From: Rubrivivax sp. SCN 71-131 | GTDB lineage: Bacteria > Pseudomonadota > Gammaproteobacteria > Burkholderiales > Burkholderiaceae_C | Assembly (NCBI GenBank): GCA_001724995.1 | Contig: MEFD01000020.1 | Location: forward strand, 52,646 to 116,645 | DNA length: 64,000 nucleotides | Direction of reading: 5' to 3' | Part shown: positions 45,217 to 54,662 of the stretch, one piece after another | How the letters are laid out: every line of letters starts with the position of its first letter | Numbering within the stretch: the stretch's first letter is position 1 | The notes under the pieces: model-generated | What the model saw: the letters and a program-made list of their open reading frames with translations, nothing else | What the model was told of the DNA's origin: nothing | Database searches by the model: none | Position numbers and translations under genes: made by a program

Positions 45217-45268
45217 CTGCCTTGCGCCGTCCATCGCGTCTGCGGTCGTCGAATCGGTCGGACCCGGT

Positions 45269-46372
45269 TCAATGCGCGTCCACCGGGTAGCTGCCGAGCA
45301 GCTTGAAGAACGCGCAGACGACGCGCAGTTCCTCGAGGGCTGCCGCCACCGCCGGCTGCTCGGGATGTCCGACGACATCGATGTAGAAGTAGTACTCCCA
45401 CTGCCCCGAGCGTGCCGGCCGCGATTCCAGGCGCGACATCGAGACGCCATGCTTCTTCAGCGGCACGAGCAGGTCGTGCACCGCGCCCGGCTCGTTGGGC
45501 ACGGAGACCACGAGGCTCGTGCAGTCGTGCCCGGTCGCCCGCGGCTGCGGATGGCTTGCGGGCAGCGCGACGATGACGAAGCGCGTGCGGTTGCTCGGGT
45601 CGTCCTGGATCGCCGGCGCCACCACGTGCAGCCCGAACGCGCTGCCCGCGCGCGCGCCCGCGATGCCCGCCAGCGCCGGGTCCAGCGAAGCCAGCCGCGC
45701 GCCCTCGGCGTTGCTCGATACCGGGCGCCGCTCCACCCCGGGCAGGTGCAGCGAGAGCCACTCGTGGCACTGCGCCAGCGCCTGTGGGTGCGCCAGCACC
45801 GCCGTCACGCCCTCCAGCGTGTCGACCTTGCGCAGCAGGTTGTGGCGCACGAAGAGGCTGGTCTCGCCGACGATCACGAGCGGTGAGTTCAGCAGCAGGT
45901 CCAGCGCCCGTGCCACGACCCCTTCGGTCGAGTTCTCGATCGGCACCACGCCGAAATCCACCGCGCCGGCGCTGGCGCGGCGAAAGACTTCGTCCAGGTT
46001 CGCGCACGGCACGCGGACGATCGAGCTGCCGAAATAGCCGAGGGTCGCCTCCTCGCTGAAGGTCCCGGCCGGGCCCAGGTAGGCCACGCGTAGCGGCGCC
46101 TCGAGGGCACGGCAGGCCGACATGATCTCGCGCCAGATCGGCGCCACGCTCGTGCTCTGCAGCGGGCCGGCGTTGACCGCCTTCAGGCCGTCGATGACCT
46201 GCGCCTCGCGCTCCGGGCGAAACACCGGCGAGCCGTCGCGCTTCTTGATCTCGCCCACTTCCTGCGCCAGGGCCGCACGACGGTTGAGCAAGGCCAGCAG
46301 TTCGCGATCGAGCGCGTCGATCCGCTCGCGCAGCGCGAGCAGTCCAGACGGGCCGGAGGCGGCTTCGGCCAT
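45269..46372 (-). CDS. pheA: Chorismate mutase / prephenate dehydratase
   Basis: A 367-aa bifunctional P-protein. Chorismate mutase spans residues 1-90 (RERIDALDRELLALLNRRA), prephenate dehydratase about 93-275 (YLGPAGTFSEEA, VVPIENSTEGVV), and an ACT domain the C terminus (LVVSVPNEPGAVHDLL, SRLESRP) for phenylalanine feedback. The start overlaps the stop of the DUF2059 gene (ATGA), so translation is coupled. It is followed directly by tyrA. Confidence 0.95.
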   Translation of the reverse strand: MAEAASGPSGLLALRERIDALDRELLALLNRRAALAQEVGEIKKRDGSPVFRPEREAQVIDGLKAVNAGPLQSTSVAPIWREIMSACRALEAPLRVAYLGPAGTFSEEATLGYFGSSIVRVPCANLDEVFRRASAGAVDFGVVPIENSTEGVVARALDLLLNSPLVIVGETSLFVRHNLLRKVDTLEGVTAVLAHPQALAQCHEWLSLHLPGVERRPVSSNAEGARLASLDPALAGIAGARAGSAFGLHVVAPAIQDDPSNRTRFVIVALPASHPQPRATGHDCTSLVVSVPNEPGAVHDLLVPLKKHGVSMSRLESRPARSGQWEYYFYIDVVGHPEQPAVAAALEELRVVCAFFKLLGSYPVDAH

Positions 46373-46956
46373 CACTTGCCGTTGGTCGGTGCCGACGCAC
46401 CCGTGGCTGGCTGCAGTCTTCCCTGCACGCTCTGCGCCAGCGCCTTGAACCGGGGCTCGATGGCCGGCTTCATCTCCTCCACCAGCTTCTGCCCGAGCGC
46501 GCGCTGCAGCTCGGGGCCCATGGCCTGGTACTTGCGGTTCACCGGCGACTCGATGATGGCGATGATCTGCTTCAGCTCCTCCTCGGTGAACTTCTCCTCG
46601 AGCATGGGCTGCAGGATGCCGGGCGCGAGCTTGCTCGCCTTGTCGCGAACGAGAGGGCCCAGTTCCTCGGCGTACTTGCGTGCGTCGGCCTGGATGTCGG
46701 CGGCCACGGCCTGGCGGCGATCGGGGGCCACGCGCTGCTGCATGACGATGTTGGCCTGCTGCAGGATCTGCATCACCGGCTGCTCGACGAGCTGGCGTGC
46801 CACCAGATCGATCCCCGGCTGCTGCAGCTTGACGATCTTTGCCGCCAGTACCTTTTTCGCCGCCGAGGCCGCGGGGGCCGGCGTCTGCGCGTGCGCCGCC
46901 AGGGCCAGCGTCAGGGATGCGGCCAGCAGGCCGACTTTCAGGGCAGTGCGCTTCAT
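46372..46956 (-). CDS. DUF2059 exported protein
   Basis: A 194-aa protein with a signal peptide ([23 protein letters not shown], cleavage near residue 23) and a helical DUF2059 domain ([42 protein letters not shown]). Periplasmic; role unknown. It lies between gyrA and pheA with four-base overlaps on both sides, in the place where serC is commonly found in related genomes as I recall them. Confidence 0.85.
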   Translation of the reverse strand: MKRTALKVGLLAASLTLALAAHAQTPAPAASAAKKVLAAKIVKLQQPGIDLVARQLVEQPVMQILQQANIVMQQRVAPDRRQAVAADIQADARKYAEELGPLVRDKASKLAPGILQPMLEEKFTEEELKQIIAIIESPVNRKYQAMGPELQRALGQKLVEEMKPAIEPRFKALAQSVQGRLQPATGASAPTNGK

Positions 46957-49604
46957 GCGTCCTCCGGGCCGTCATCGCCGGCCGAGCCGTTGTCCTCGCC
47001 GCTGTCGGCGGCTTCCTGCGCCTGGGCGTCGTTCTCCACGATGCGCTGCAGGCCCGAGAGCTTGGCGCCGTCGTCGAGCGCGATCAGCGTCACGCCCTGC
47101 GTGGCGCGCCCGAGCTCGCGGATCTCGGCCACGCGCGTGCGCACCAGCACGCCGGTGTCGGTGATGAGCATGATCTCGTCGGCGGGGCGCACCAGGGTGG
47201 CGGCGACGACGCGCCCGTTGCGCTCGCTCTGCTGGATCGCGATCATGCCCTTGGTGCCGCGTCCGTGGCGCGTGTACTCGACGATCGAGGTACGCTTGCC
47301 GTAACCGTTCTCGGTGGCGGTGAGCACGCTTTGCGACTCGTCCTCGGCCACCAGCATGGCGATCACGCTCTGCCCGGGCTCGAGCGCCATGCCGCGCACG
47401 CCGCGCGCGTTGCGGCCCATCGCGCGCACGTCGTCCTCGTCGAAGCGCACCGCCTTGCCGCCGTCGCTGAAGAGCATGACGTCGTGCTTGCCGTCGGTGA
47501 GTGCGGCGCCGATGAGGTGGTCGCCCTCGTCGAGATCGACGGCGATGATGCCGGCCTTGCGCGGGTTGCTGAAGCCGTCGAGCGCCGTCTTCTTCACCGT
47601 GCCCAGCGCCGTGGCCATGAAGACGTAGTGGTCGCCGGGGAAGCTGCGCGCCTCGCCGGTGAGCGGCAGCACGACGGTGATCTTCTCGCCGCTCTGCAGC
47701 GGGAACATGTTGACGATCGGCTTGCCGCGGCTGGCGCGCCCGCCCTGCGGCACCTCCCACACCTTGAGCCAGTAGACGCGCCCGCGGTCGCTGAAGCACA
47801 GGATCCAGTCGTGCGTGTTGGCGATGAAGAGCTGGTCGATCCAGTCGTCTTCCTTGGTCTGCGTGGCCTGCTTGCCGCGCCCGCCGCGGCGCTGCGCGCG
47901 GTACTCCACCAGCGGCTGGCTCTTGATGTAGCCGGTGTGCGAGAGCGTCACCACCATGTCGGTGGGCGTGATCAGGTCCTCGGTGCCCAACTCCTGCGCG
48001 TTGCGCTCGATGAAGCTGCGCCGCGCGCCGAGCTTCGTCTGCCCGAACTCCTGTCGCAGCGCGGCCAGCTCGTCGACGATGATGGCGGTGACGCGCGCCG
48101 GGGTGGCGAGGATGTCGAGCAGGTCGGCGATCTGCGCCATCACCTCGCGGTACTCGGCAACGATCTTGTCCTGCTCGAGGCCGGTGAGCCGCTGCAGGCG
48201 CATCTGCAGGATCTCCTGCGCCTGCTCCTCGGAGAGCCGGTAGCGCCCATCCTGCTGCATCCCGTAGCCGGCGGGCAGCCCTTCGGGCCGATAGGCCGCG
48301 CGCCCACCGGGCGTCTGACCTTCGGCACGGGCCAGCATCTCGCGCACCAGCGTGCTGTCCCAGCTCTTGCCCATCAGTGCCGCCTTGGCCAGCGGCGGCG
48401 TCGGGCTGGCCTTGATGGCCTCGATGAACTCGTCGATGTTGGCCAGCGCCACCGCCAGGCCTTCGAGCACGTGGCCGCGCTCGCGCGCCTTGCGCAGCTC
48501 GAACACGGTGCGCCGCGTCACCACCTCGCGCCGATGCTCGAGGAAGATCTCCAGCAGCTGCTTGAGGTTGCACAGGCGCGGCTGGCCGTCGACCAGCGCG
48601 ACCATGTTGATGCCGAAGCTGTCCTGCAGCTGCGTCTGCTTGTAGAGGTTGTTGAGCACGACCTCGGGCACTTCGCCGCGCTTGAGTTCGATCACCACGC
48701 GCATGCCGGACTTGTCGGATTCGTCCTGGATGTGGCTGATGCCCTCGAGCTTCTTCTCGTGCACGAGCTCGGCGATGCGCTCCTGCAGCGTCTTCTTGTT
48801 GACCTGGTAGGGGATCTCGTCGACGATGATCGCCTGCCGCTCGCCCTTGCCGATGTCCTCGACGTGGCACTTGGCGCGCATCACCACCTTGCCGCGCCCG
48901 CTGCGGTAGCCCTCGCGCACGCCGTTCAGGCCGTAGATGATGCCGCCCGTGGGGAAGTCCGGCGCCGGCACGATCTCCATCAGCTCGTCGATCGACGCCT
49001 CGGGGTTCTGCAGCAGATGCAGGCAGGCGTCGACGATCTCCGAGAGGTTGTGGGGCGGGATGTTGGTGGCCATGCCCACCGCGATGCCGGTACCGCCGTT
49101 GACGAGCAGGTTGGGCAGCCGCGCCGGCAGCACCGTCGGCTCCTTCTCGCTGCCGTCGTAGTTGGGGGCGTAGTCGACCGTGTCCTTGTCGATGTCGGCC
49201 AGCATCTCGTGCGCGATCTTCGCCAGGCGGATCTCGGTGTAGCGCATCGCCGCCGCGTTGTCGCCGTCGACGCTGCCGAAGTTGCCCTGGCCGTCGACCA
49301 GCATGTGGCGCAGGCTGAAGTCCTGCGCCATGCGCACGATGGTGTCGTACACCGCCGAGTCACCGTGCGGGTGGTACTTGCCGATGACGTCGCCGACGAT
49401 GCGCGCGCTCTTCTTGTACGGTCGGTTCCAGTCGTTGTTCAACTCGTGCATCGCGAACAGCACACGGCGATGCACGGGCTTGAGGCCGTCGCGGGCATCC
49501 GGGAGCGCGCGCCCGACGATCACGCTCATGGCGTAATCGAGATAGGACCGGCGCATCTCCTCTTCGAGGCTGACGGCGAAAGTTTCCTTGGCGAACTGAG
49601 TCAT
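46953..49604 (-). CDS. gyrA: DNA gyrase subunit A
   Basis: An 883-aa type II topoisomerase subunit that introduces negative supercoils with GyrB. The active-site Tyr122 is in RYTEIRL. The quinolone-resistance region reads [14 protein letters not shown] with Ser83 and Asp87, the susceptible form in Escherichia coli numbering. C-terminal beta-pinwheel repeats follow ([15 protein letters not shown] and GRGTKG blades). The ATG at 49604 is preferred to an upstream start at 49625. It heads the long leftward operon and is divergent from ompA. Confidence 0.96.
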   Translation of the reverse strand: MTQFAKETFAVSLEEEMRRSYLDYAMSVIVGRALPDARDGLKPVHRRVLFAMHELNNDWNRPYKKSARIVGDVIGKYHPHGDSAVYDTIVRMAQDFSLRHMLVDGQGNFGSVDGDNAAAMRYTEIRLAKIAHEMLADIDKDTVDYAPNYDGSEKEPTVLPARLPNLLVNGGTGIAVGMATNIPPHNLSEIVDACLHLLQNPEASIDELMEIVPAPDFPTGGIIYGLNGVREGYRSGRGKVVMRAKCHVEDIGKGERQAIIVDEIPYQVNKKTLQERIAELVHEKKLEGISHIQDESDKSGMRVVIELKRGEVPEVVLNNLYKQTQLQDSFGINMVALVDGQPRLCNLKQLLEIFLEHRREVVTRRTVFELRKARERGHVLEGLAVALANIDEFIEAIKASPTPPLAKAALMGKSWDSTLVREMLARAEGQTPGGRAAYRPEGLPAGYGMQQDGRYRLSEEQAQEILQMRLQRLTGLEQDKIVAEYREVMAQIADLLDILATPARVTAIIVDELAALRQEFGQTKLGARRSFIERNAQELGTEDLITPTDMVVTLSHTGYIKSQPLVEYRAQRRGGRGKQATQTKEDDWIDQLFIANTHDWILCFSDRGRVYWLKVWEVPQGGRASRGKPIVNMFPLQSGEKITVVLPLTGEARSFPGDHYVFMATALGTVKKTALDGFSNPRKAGIIAVDLDEGDHLIGAALTDGKHDVMLFSDGGKAVRFDEDDVRAMGRNARGVRGMALEPGQSVIAMLVAEDESQSVLTATENGYGKRTSIVEYTRHGRGTKGMIAIQQSERNGRVVAATLVRPADEIMLITDTGVLVRTRVAEIRELGRATQGVTLIALDDGAKLSGLQRIVENDAQAQEAADSGEDNGSAGDDGPEDA

Positions 49605-49788
49605 GAAGCGGCGCGCGGCGCACAATCGCCGCCGGGCTCGGCCAGGGGCAGCCGGTCGTCCGGGCGAAAGTGCGGGATTCTAAGCGGCCGGCCATGTCGC
49701 GCATGCGCAACAAGCGCTGTCGACCGGAACGGGAGCGCCTTCAAAATCAAGCCCGTGGAAGGCCCTATGGCACAATGCCTTTCGAGTG

Positions 49789-49826
49789 ACAAGCGCTCGC
49801 ATTCACCTCTGCTTTCGAGCGCTTGT
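49789..49826 (+). promoter_or_regulatory. 11-bp inverted repeat in ompA leader
   Basis: ACAAGCGCTCG (49789-49799) and CGAGCGCTTGT (49816-49826) are perfect complements around a 16-nt loop, 66 bp before the ompA-like ATG. With no T-run after it, an mRNA-stabilising hairpin or an operator is more likely than a terminator. Confidence 0.55.
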
Positions 49827-49892
49827 CCGTCGTATTCCCGTTGTTCTTGACGTTTCGCAGGCCTAGCTGCGGCTTTCATCGAGAGGAGAAAC

Positions 49893-50591
49893 ATGAAGAA
49901 CCTGACCAAGGTGGCGGCACTGATCGCTGCCGCCGCGCTTGCCGCCCCGATCACTGCCTTCGCCCAGGCGAAATCCGTCGATAACTGGCGCAACGCCGAC
50001 GGGTCGCTGGTGTGGAAGAACGGCACCAATGAGCTCTGCTGGCGCGATGCAACGTGGACCCCGGCCACGGCGGCCGAGAACTGCGACGGCGCGGTGAAGC
50101 CTGCGGCAGCCGCTCCGGCTCCGGCTCCGGCCCCGGCGCCGGCCCCGGCCCCCGCGCCGGCTCCGGCGGCAGCCCCGGCACCGGCTCCGGCAGCCGCTCC
50201 CGCTGCTGCGGCCGCGCCCGCGGCGCCTGTCAGCGAGAAGGTCACCTTCGCCGCCGACGCCTTCTTCGACTTCGACAAGTCGGTGCTCAAGCCCGAGGCC
50301 AAGACCAAGCTCGACGACCTGGTCGGCAAGACCCAGGGCATCAACCTCGAGGTGATCATTGCCGTCGGCCACACCGACAGCGTTGGCACCGACGCCTACA
50401 ACCAGGCGCTCTCCGTGCGTCGTGCCGACGCCGTGAAGGCCTATCTGGTCGGCAAGGGCGTCGAGAAGAACCGTGTCTACACCGAAGGCAAGGGCGAGAA
50501 GCAGCCCGTCGCCGACAACAAGACCTCCGAAGGCCGCGCGAAGAATCGCCGCGTCGAGATCGAGGTCGTGGGCACGCGGAACAAGAAGTAA
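49893..50591 (+). CDS. OmpA-family outer membrane protein
   Basis: A 232-aa protein. The signal peptide is cleaved near AFA|QA at residue 24. A short N-terminal domain with two cysteines (49 and 64) is followed by an Ala/Pro repeat linker at 70-112 and a C-terminal OmpA/MotB peptidoglycan-binding domain (FDFDKSVLKPEAK, GHTDSVGTDAYNQALSVRRADAV, GRAKNRRVEI). There is no room for an eight-strand barrel, so it is a small anchor-type protein. GAGAGGAG precedes the ATG; a strong terminator follows. Confidence 0.9.
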   Translation: MKNLTKVAALIAAAALAAPITAFAQAKSVDNWRNADGSLVWKNGTNELCWRDATWTPATAAENCDGAVKPAAAAPAPAPAPAPAPAPAPAPAAAPAPAPAAAPAAAAAPAAPVSEKVTFAADAFFDFDKSVLKPEAKTKLDDLVGKTQGINLEVIIAVGHTDSVGTDAYNQALSVRRADAVKAYLVGKGVEKNRVYTEGKGEKQPVADNKTSEGRAKNRRVEIEVVGTRNKK

Positions 50592-50665
50592 GCGGCGCTG
50601 CCGCGGCCGCATGGCCGGCCCCCGCCCCAGGCGGGGGTCGACATCTCCCGCCCCGGCGGGCACGG

Positions 50666-50697
50666 AAACCCCGCCAGCCGGCGGGGTTTCGCTTTTT
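50666..50697 (+). terminator. Terminator after ompA-like gene
   Basis: AAACCCCGCC (50666-50675) pairs with GGCGGGGTTT (50680-50689) around a 4-nt loop, followed by CGCTTTTT. A textbook intrinsic terminator about 75 bp after the stop. Confidence 0.88.
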
Positions 50698-50736
50698 CCA
50701 AGCGCAAGCCGGGCGTGCAGGGCCCGGCCTTCAGCG

Positions 50737-51441
50737 ATGAGCAACGTCGACGCCCACGAACTCGAGAAATTCGGCAGCATCGCCCATCGCTGGTGGGACA
50801 AGGAAAGCGAGTTCCGGCCGCTGCACGAGATGAATCCGCTGCGCCTGGCCTGGATCGACGGCCTTGCCTCGATCGGCGGCAAGCGCGTGCTCGATGTCGG
50901 CTGCGGCGGCGGCATTCTGGCCGAGGCCATGGCGGCCCAGGGAGCCCTCGTCACCGGGATCGATCTTGCCGCCAAGGCGCTTGGCGTGGCCCGTCTGCAC
51001 GCCCTCGAGTCGGGAATCGAGAACCTCGACTACCTCGAGATGAGCGCCGAGGCTCTGGCGCAGGAGCAGGCCGGCGGCTTCGACGTCGTCACCTGCATGG
51101 AACTGCTCGAGCATGTGCCTGACCCGGCGTCCACGGTTCGTGCCTGCGCCACCCTGGCGCGACCCGGTGGCTGGATCTTCTTCTCGACCATCAATCGCAA
51201 CCTCAAGGCCTTCCTCTTCGCCATCGTCGGCGCCGAGTACGTCCTTGAACTGTTGCCGCGGGGCACGCACGAGTACAGCCGTTTCCTGCGTCCGAGCGAA
51301 CTCGCGCATCACGTGCGCGAAGCCGGGCTCGAGTTGGTCGCCAGCCAGGGCGTGAGCTACAACCCCGTCACGCGACGCTATCGGCTTGCCTCCGACACCA
51401 GCGTCAACTACCTCCTGGCTTGCCGCAAGCCTGGGCCCTGA
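50737..51441 (+). CDS. ubiG: Ubiquinone biosynthesis O-methyltransferase
   Basis: A 234-aa AdoMet-dependent methyltransferase for both O-methylations in ubiquinone synthesis. KFGSIAHRWWDKESEFRPLHEMNPLR at the N terminus and motif I DVGCGGG at 53-59 identify UbiG. INRNLKAFLFAIVGAEY matches the membrane-contact region of the family. The stop overlaps the gph start by one base, so the two are coupled. Confidence 0.94.
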   Translation: MSNVDAHELEKFGSIAHRWWDKESEFRPLHEMNPLRLAWIDGLASIGGKRVLDVGCGGGILAEAMAAQGALVTGIDLAAKALGVARLHALESGIENLDYLEMSAEALAQEQAGGFDVVTCMELLEHVPDPASTVRACATLARPGGWIFFSTINRNLKAFLFAIVGAEYVLELLPRGTHEYSRFLRPSELAHHVREAGLELVASQGVSYNPVTRRYRLASDTSVNYLLACRKPGP

Positions 51442-52100
51442 TGCCTTCGCGCGTGATCCTCTTCGATCTCGACGGCACGCTCGTCGACAGCGCTCCGGAC
51501 CTGGCCGGCGCCGCGAATCAGCTCCGCCAGCAGCAGGGTCTCGAAGCGCTGCCCTTGGACGCGTACCGGCCGCGTGCCGGTTCGGGCGCGCGCGGTATGC
51601 TTGCCGCGGGGTTCGGCTTGACCGCGGAGGCGCCCGGCTATGCCGCGATGCGCCAGGCCTTCCTCGCGCTCTACGAGCAACGGCTGCTGCAGTCCACGAC
51701 CGTCTTCGCCGCCATCCCCGCCCTGCTCGCGCGGCTGGACGCGCTGCAGTGCCCTTGGGGCGTCGTCACCAACAAGGCGCTTCACCTGGCCGAGCCGCTG
51801 CTCGTCGGCCTGGGTCTGCGGCACCGGCTCTCCGTGCTCGTCTGCGGCGACAGCACGCCCCACCTCAAGCCGCATCCCGAACCCCTGCTCGAAGCGGCCC
51901 GCCGATTGCGCCATCCGGCCGACCAGTGCATCTACGTCGGCGATGACGAGCGCGACATGCACGCGGGGCAAAGCGCGGGCATGACGACGCTCGCTGCCGC
52001 CTGGGGCTACCTCGGCCCCGACCCGAAGATCGAGCGCTGGGGCGCCGATGCGATCCTGCAATCGCCGAGCGATCTCTTGAACTGGCTCGACTTGCCCTAA
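51441..52100 (+). CDS. gph: Phosphoglycolate phosphatase (HAD family)
   Basis: A 219-aa HAD hydrolase with the nucleophile motif FDLDGTLVDS (Asp9, Asp11), motif II near VVTNKAL, motif III lysine in HLKPHPEP, and motif IV GDDERDM. Position directly after ubiG is typical of gph, which clears 2-phosphoglycolate made during DNA repair or oxygenase side reactions. Related HAD phosphatases cannot be fully excluded. It ends 12 bp before ssrA. Confidence 0.88.
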   Translation: MPSRVILFDLDGTLVDSAPDLAGAANQLRQQQGLEALPLDAYRPRAGSGARGMLAAGFGLTAEAPGYAAMRQAFLALYEQRLLQSTTVFAAIPALLARLDALQCPWGVVTNKALHLAEPLLVGLGLRHRLSVLVCGDSTPHLKPHPEPLLEAARRLRHPADQCIYVGDDERDMHAGQSAGMTTLAAAWGYLGPDPKIERWGADAILQSPSDLLNWLDLP

Positions 52101-52112
52101 GATCGTGCCCAT

Positions 52113-52485
52113 GGGACCGACTTGGCTTCGACGTGGGTGCGGAGCCGGCGCGGGGCATGCCGAGCACCAGTACGCTCGTAAATCCACTGGAAACAAGTAA
52201 CTGCGAACGACGAACGTTTCGCCCTCGCCGCTTAACACCGGCGAGCCTCGCAACAGCTCTCCGATGGGCTGGGTCTGAGGTCGCAAGACCAAGGGCTGCG
52301 AGGTCATTCACATCGGATCGGCCTGCGCCGCGTCATTCGGCACGGGCTCAAATTCAAGTGACTCGGGGATTGGGTAGCGTGCTGCTGCGCGACTCAGGCC
52401 CTCAGACTCAAATCAGTCAGCTACGCATGTAGAACCGTCCGGTGATGGCTTGCGGACGGGGGTTCGATTCCCCCCGGTTCCACCA
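52113..52485 (+). ncRNA. ssrA: Transfer-messenger RNA (tmRNA)
   Basis: One-piece tmRNA of 373 nt. The tRNA-like part pairs GGGACCG at the 5' end with CGGTTCC before ACCA at the 3' end, and has a T-arm with GGTTCGATTCC. The tag reading frame at 52203-52235 encodes ANDERFALAA followed by TAA, the betaproteobacterial tag. It rescues stalled ribosomes with SmpB. The 3' end is the integration site of the adjacent island, which keeps the gene intact. Confidence 0.96.
52472..52485 (+). other. Left attachment site (attL) at ssrA 3' end
   Basis: CCCCGGTTCCACCA is the 3' end of ssrA. A degenerate copy, CCCCGGTCCACCA, lies at 59398-59410. The tyrosine integrase gene and its arm-type repeats begin within 200 bp. 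The exact crossover cannot be fixed from the sequence. Confidence 0.65.
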
Positions 52486-52516
52486 GTCAACGGCCCGCAT
52501 AGGGCCAGAAACGAAC

Positions 52517-52552
52517 AAAGCGCTAAGGAAATCAAAGCCTTAGCGCTTTTTT
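52517..52552 (+). terminator. Terminator for ssrA supplied by the island
   Basis: AAAGCGCTAAGG (52517-52528) pairs with CCTTAGCGCTTT (52538-52549), followed by further Ts to 52552. It starts 32 bp after ssrA and probably restores termination that integration removed, since a second terminator sits just beyond the right junction. Confidence 0.9.
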
Positions 52553-52585
52553 CATGCCCGCATGAGGTCAGAGAGGGCCACTTGC

Positions 52586-52679
52586 ACCGGGTAACTGACC
52601 GGGTAACATCCCGGGTAATACGACTCCGACCGGGTAGCTGGTCGGTCAAGTTACCCGGTCAACCCTGTCGGAGTTACCC
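52586..52679. repeat. Integrase arm-type repeats, left end
   Basis: CCGGGTAAC-like units begin at 52587, 52599 and 52611 (12-bp steps), and near 52630 as CCGGGTAGC. Inverted copies, GTTACCCGG and GTTACCC, lie at 52650 and 52673. They sit directly before the integrase gene. The same unit with the same 12-bp step recurs at the right end, as expected for integrase arm sites. Confidence 0.78.
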
Positions 52680-52682
52680 AAG

Positions 52683-53987
52683 ATGGCGGCATCTGAATTG
52701 CTGAGCAACAAGGCGATCCTCGCTGCCATGAAGGCCGCGGCCGAGTCGGGCAAGGCGCGCAAGGTGAGCGACGGTGGCGGACTGCACCTGGAGGCCCGTC
52801 CGAACGGCTCGGGTTGGTGGCGCTGGCGCTACTGGCGCGACGGCAAAGAGGGCATGCTTAGCTTGGGCACCTATCCGGACGTGAGCTTGGCTCAAGCCCG
52901 CCAGAAGCGGGACGAGGCCCGCCGGCAAGCCGCGGCCGGCGTTGACCCTAGCGAAGCCCGCAAGGCGGCGAAGGCGGAGCGCAAGGCCGCGGCGCAGGCC
53001 GCCGAGCTGGTGGCCCAAGGCATGCCCGCCCCGGGCACCTTTGAGGCCGTGGCCCGTGAGTGGCTGTCCACGGTGCATGAGGTCAAGGTGAGTGCCGGCC
53101 ACGCCGAGCGGACCCGGATCAGGCTGGAGCAGGACGCCTTCCCGTGGATCGGCCGGCGGCCGATTGCCGAAGTCGAAGCGCCCGAGCTGCTGCAGGTGCT
53201 GCGCAAGGTCGAGGCGCGCGGCGCCATCGAAACCGCGCACCGGATCAAGGATGCCTGCGGGCAGGTGTTCCGGTTCGGCATCGCGGCCGGCTACTGCACG
53301 CGAAACCCGGCGGCCGATCTGCGCGAGGCGCTGCGCCCGGTGCCCACGCGCCACCATGCCGCCATCGTAGACCCCAAGCGGGCCGGCGAGTTGCTGCGCG
53401 CCATGGGCGACTATGCCGGCCATCCGGTGACGCGCGCAGCGCTGGCGCTGTCGGCGCTGCTGTTCCTGCGGCCCGGTGAGCTGCGGCAGCTTGAATGGGC
53501 CTGGGTCGATCTGGACACAGCAACGGTGACGATCCCCGCTTCCCTGATGAAGCGGAAGAAGGCCGACAAGGCGAACGGCACGCCGCACCTGGTGCCGCTG
53601 GCGCCGCAGGCCGTGGCGATATTCCGCGACCTGGCCGCCCTGACCGGCGGCGTGGGGCGGCGCTACTGCTTCCCGAGCTTGCTCACCGGCGAGCGCCCGA
53701 TGAGCGAGAACACGGTAAACGTGGCACTGCGCCGCATGGGCTTTGACCGCGAGACAGCTACGGCACACGGCTTCCGTGCGATGGCGCGCACGATGGCCGC
53801 CGAGCGGCTGGGTATTGCGCCCGATGTGATCGAGGCGCAGCTCGCGCATGCGGTCGGCGACTCCTTGGGTCGCGCCTACAACCGGACGCAGTTCCTGGAT
53901 CAGCGGCGCGAGTTGATGGTGAAGTGGGCCGACTATCTAGATCGACTGCGAGACGGTGCGCATGTCTTTTCACTGAAGGTTGCGTGA
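52683..53987 (+). CDS. Tyrosine integrase, DUF4102/P4 type
   Basis: A 434-aa integrase. The N-terminal DUF4102-like domain (VSDGGGLHLEARPNGSGWWRWRYW, LGTYPDVSLAQAR) is followed by a SAM-like core-binding domain and the catalytic domain. Catalytic residues are visible as Arg near 262 (LFLRPGELRQLEW), His-x-x-Arg near 361 (HGFRAMARTM), His near 386 and Tyr near 398 (RAYNRTQF). This type inserts islands into tRNA and tmRNA 3' ends, matching its place beside ssrA. Confidence 0.93.
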   Translation: MAASELLSNKAILAAMKAAAESGKARKVSDGGGLHLEARPNGSGWWRWRYWRDGKEGMLSLGTYPDVSLAQARQKRDEARRQAAAGVDPSEARKAAKAERKAAAQAAELVAQGMPAPGTFEAVAREWLSTVHEVKVSAGHAERTRIRLEQDAFPWIGRRPIAEVEAPELLQVLRKVEARGAIETAHRIKDACGQVFRFGIAAGYCTRNPAADLREALRPVPTRHHAAIVDPKRAGELLRAMGDYAGHPVTRAALALSALLFLRPGELRQLEWAWVDLDTATVTIPASLMKRKKADKANGTPHLVPLAPQAVAIFRDLAALTGGVGRRYCFPSLLTGERPMSENTVNVALRRMGFDRETATAHGFRAMARTMAAERLGIAPDVIEAQLAHAVGDSLGRAYNRTQFLDQRRELMVKWADYLDRLRDGAHVFSLKVA

Positions 53988-54010
53988 CCGCCGAGACCGG
54001 AGAATCGATC

Positions 54011-54409
54011 ATGAAAAGCATCATCGCGCTGGCTGTGCTGAGCATTTGCTGCACTGATGGACTGGCGCGTTGCTGGACGGTGGGCGAGTTCAAAGGTGTT
54101 TCAGTTTCAAAGTCCGATGCGTACAAGATGGTGCCGGACGGATTTGGCAAGTACGCGCCGGCCGTCTTCATCGTGAGCACCGAAGGCAGAGGAATGGTCA
54201 GCAACCATGACGACATGCGTTGCACCACGATGTCCCCGGCTGCGGTCATGTGTGTAGCCGGAGACTCTGACCGAGCTACGCTGGAGGTGTGGACAGTCGA
54301 TGAAGCAAGAGGGATTGCAGTGTTCACGCGAACGCGCAGCGGCTTCGGAGAGCACGATGGTGCCAACCTCTTTGTCGGCAAAGTGCTGGGGCGCTGCACG
54401 CGCCAATGA
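54011..54409 (+). CDS. Small secreted protein, unknown
   Basis: A 132-aa protein with a signal peptide (MKSIIALAVLSICCTDGLA) and a mature domain of about 110 residues. Cysteines in RCWTVGEF, DDMRCTTM, AVMCVAGD and the C-terminal GRCTRQ could form disulfides. I recognise no family. Codon use is less GC-extreme than in neighbouring core genes, in keeping with transferred cargo. It follows the integrase by 23 bp. Confidence 0.65.
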   Translation: MKSIIALAVLSICCTDGLARCWTVGEFKGVSVSKSDAYKMVPDGFGKYAPAVFIVSTEGRGMVSNHDDMRCTTMSPAAVMCVAGDSDRATLEVWTVDEARGIAVFTRTRSGFGEHDGANLFVGKVLGRCTRQ

Positions 54410-54662
54410 GCGTGAGATAGGGGCGTTGCAGTTCCGAGCAAACGCTGCGCTATGATTCGCGTCAGGTGAGTAAGGGCCACAAACGCCCGCATTGCGCGAT
54501 CGCGCAGTCCCCCTCCAAGGACGCTGCCACCAGCATTGGACGGCCCTCACGGGCGCGGTGAGTAATTGCGCACGATGCGTGCGACCCGAGAAGTCGGGCG
54601 TCTGCCACCAAGACGGAATCGAAACGGCCAACCGGCCGCGTTCTATTTCACTTGGAGCCGCA
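54410..54662. other. Structured non-coding stretch upstream of AlpA-like gene
   Basis: No convincing gene. The stretch is dense in symmetry: a perfect 14-bp palindrome TGCGCGATCGCGCA at 54493-54506, GGTGAGTAA twice (54465 and 54557), GCACG-ATG-CGTGC near 54570, and a CCCGA-GAAG-TCGGG hairpin at 54585-54598. It could hold a control region, an origin or a small RNA of the island. Confidence 0.5.

Noticed and set aside
46839..49850. A 1003-codon plus-strand frame across gyrA
   Set aside because: It is a shadow of gyrA, which is complete with active site and pinwheel repeats.
50101..50230. Alternating GCC/CCG repeats in the ompA-like gene as a possible repeat array
   Set aside because: They encode an in-frame Ala/Pro linker typical of cell-wall-spanning OmpA-family proteins.
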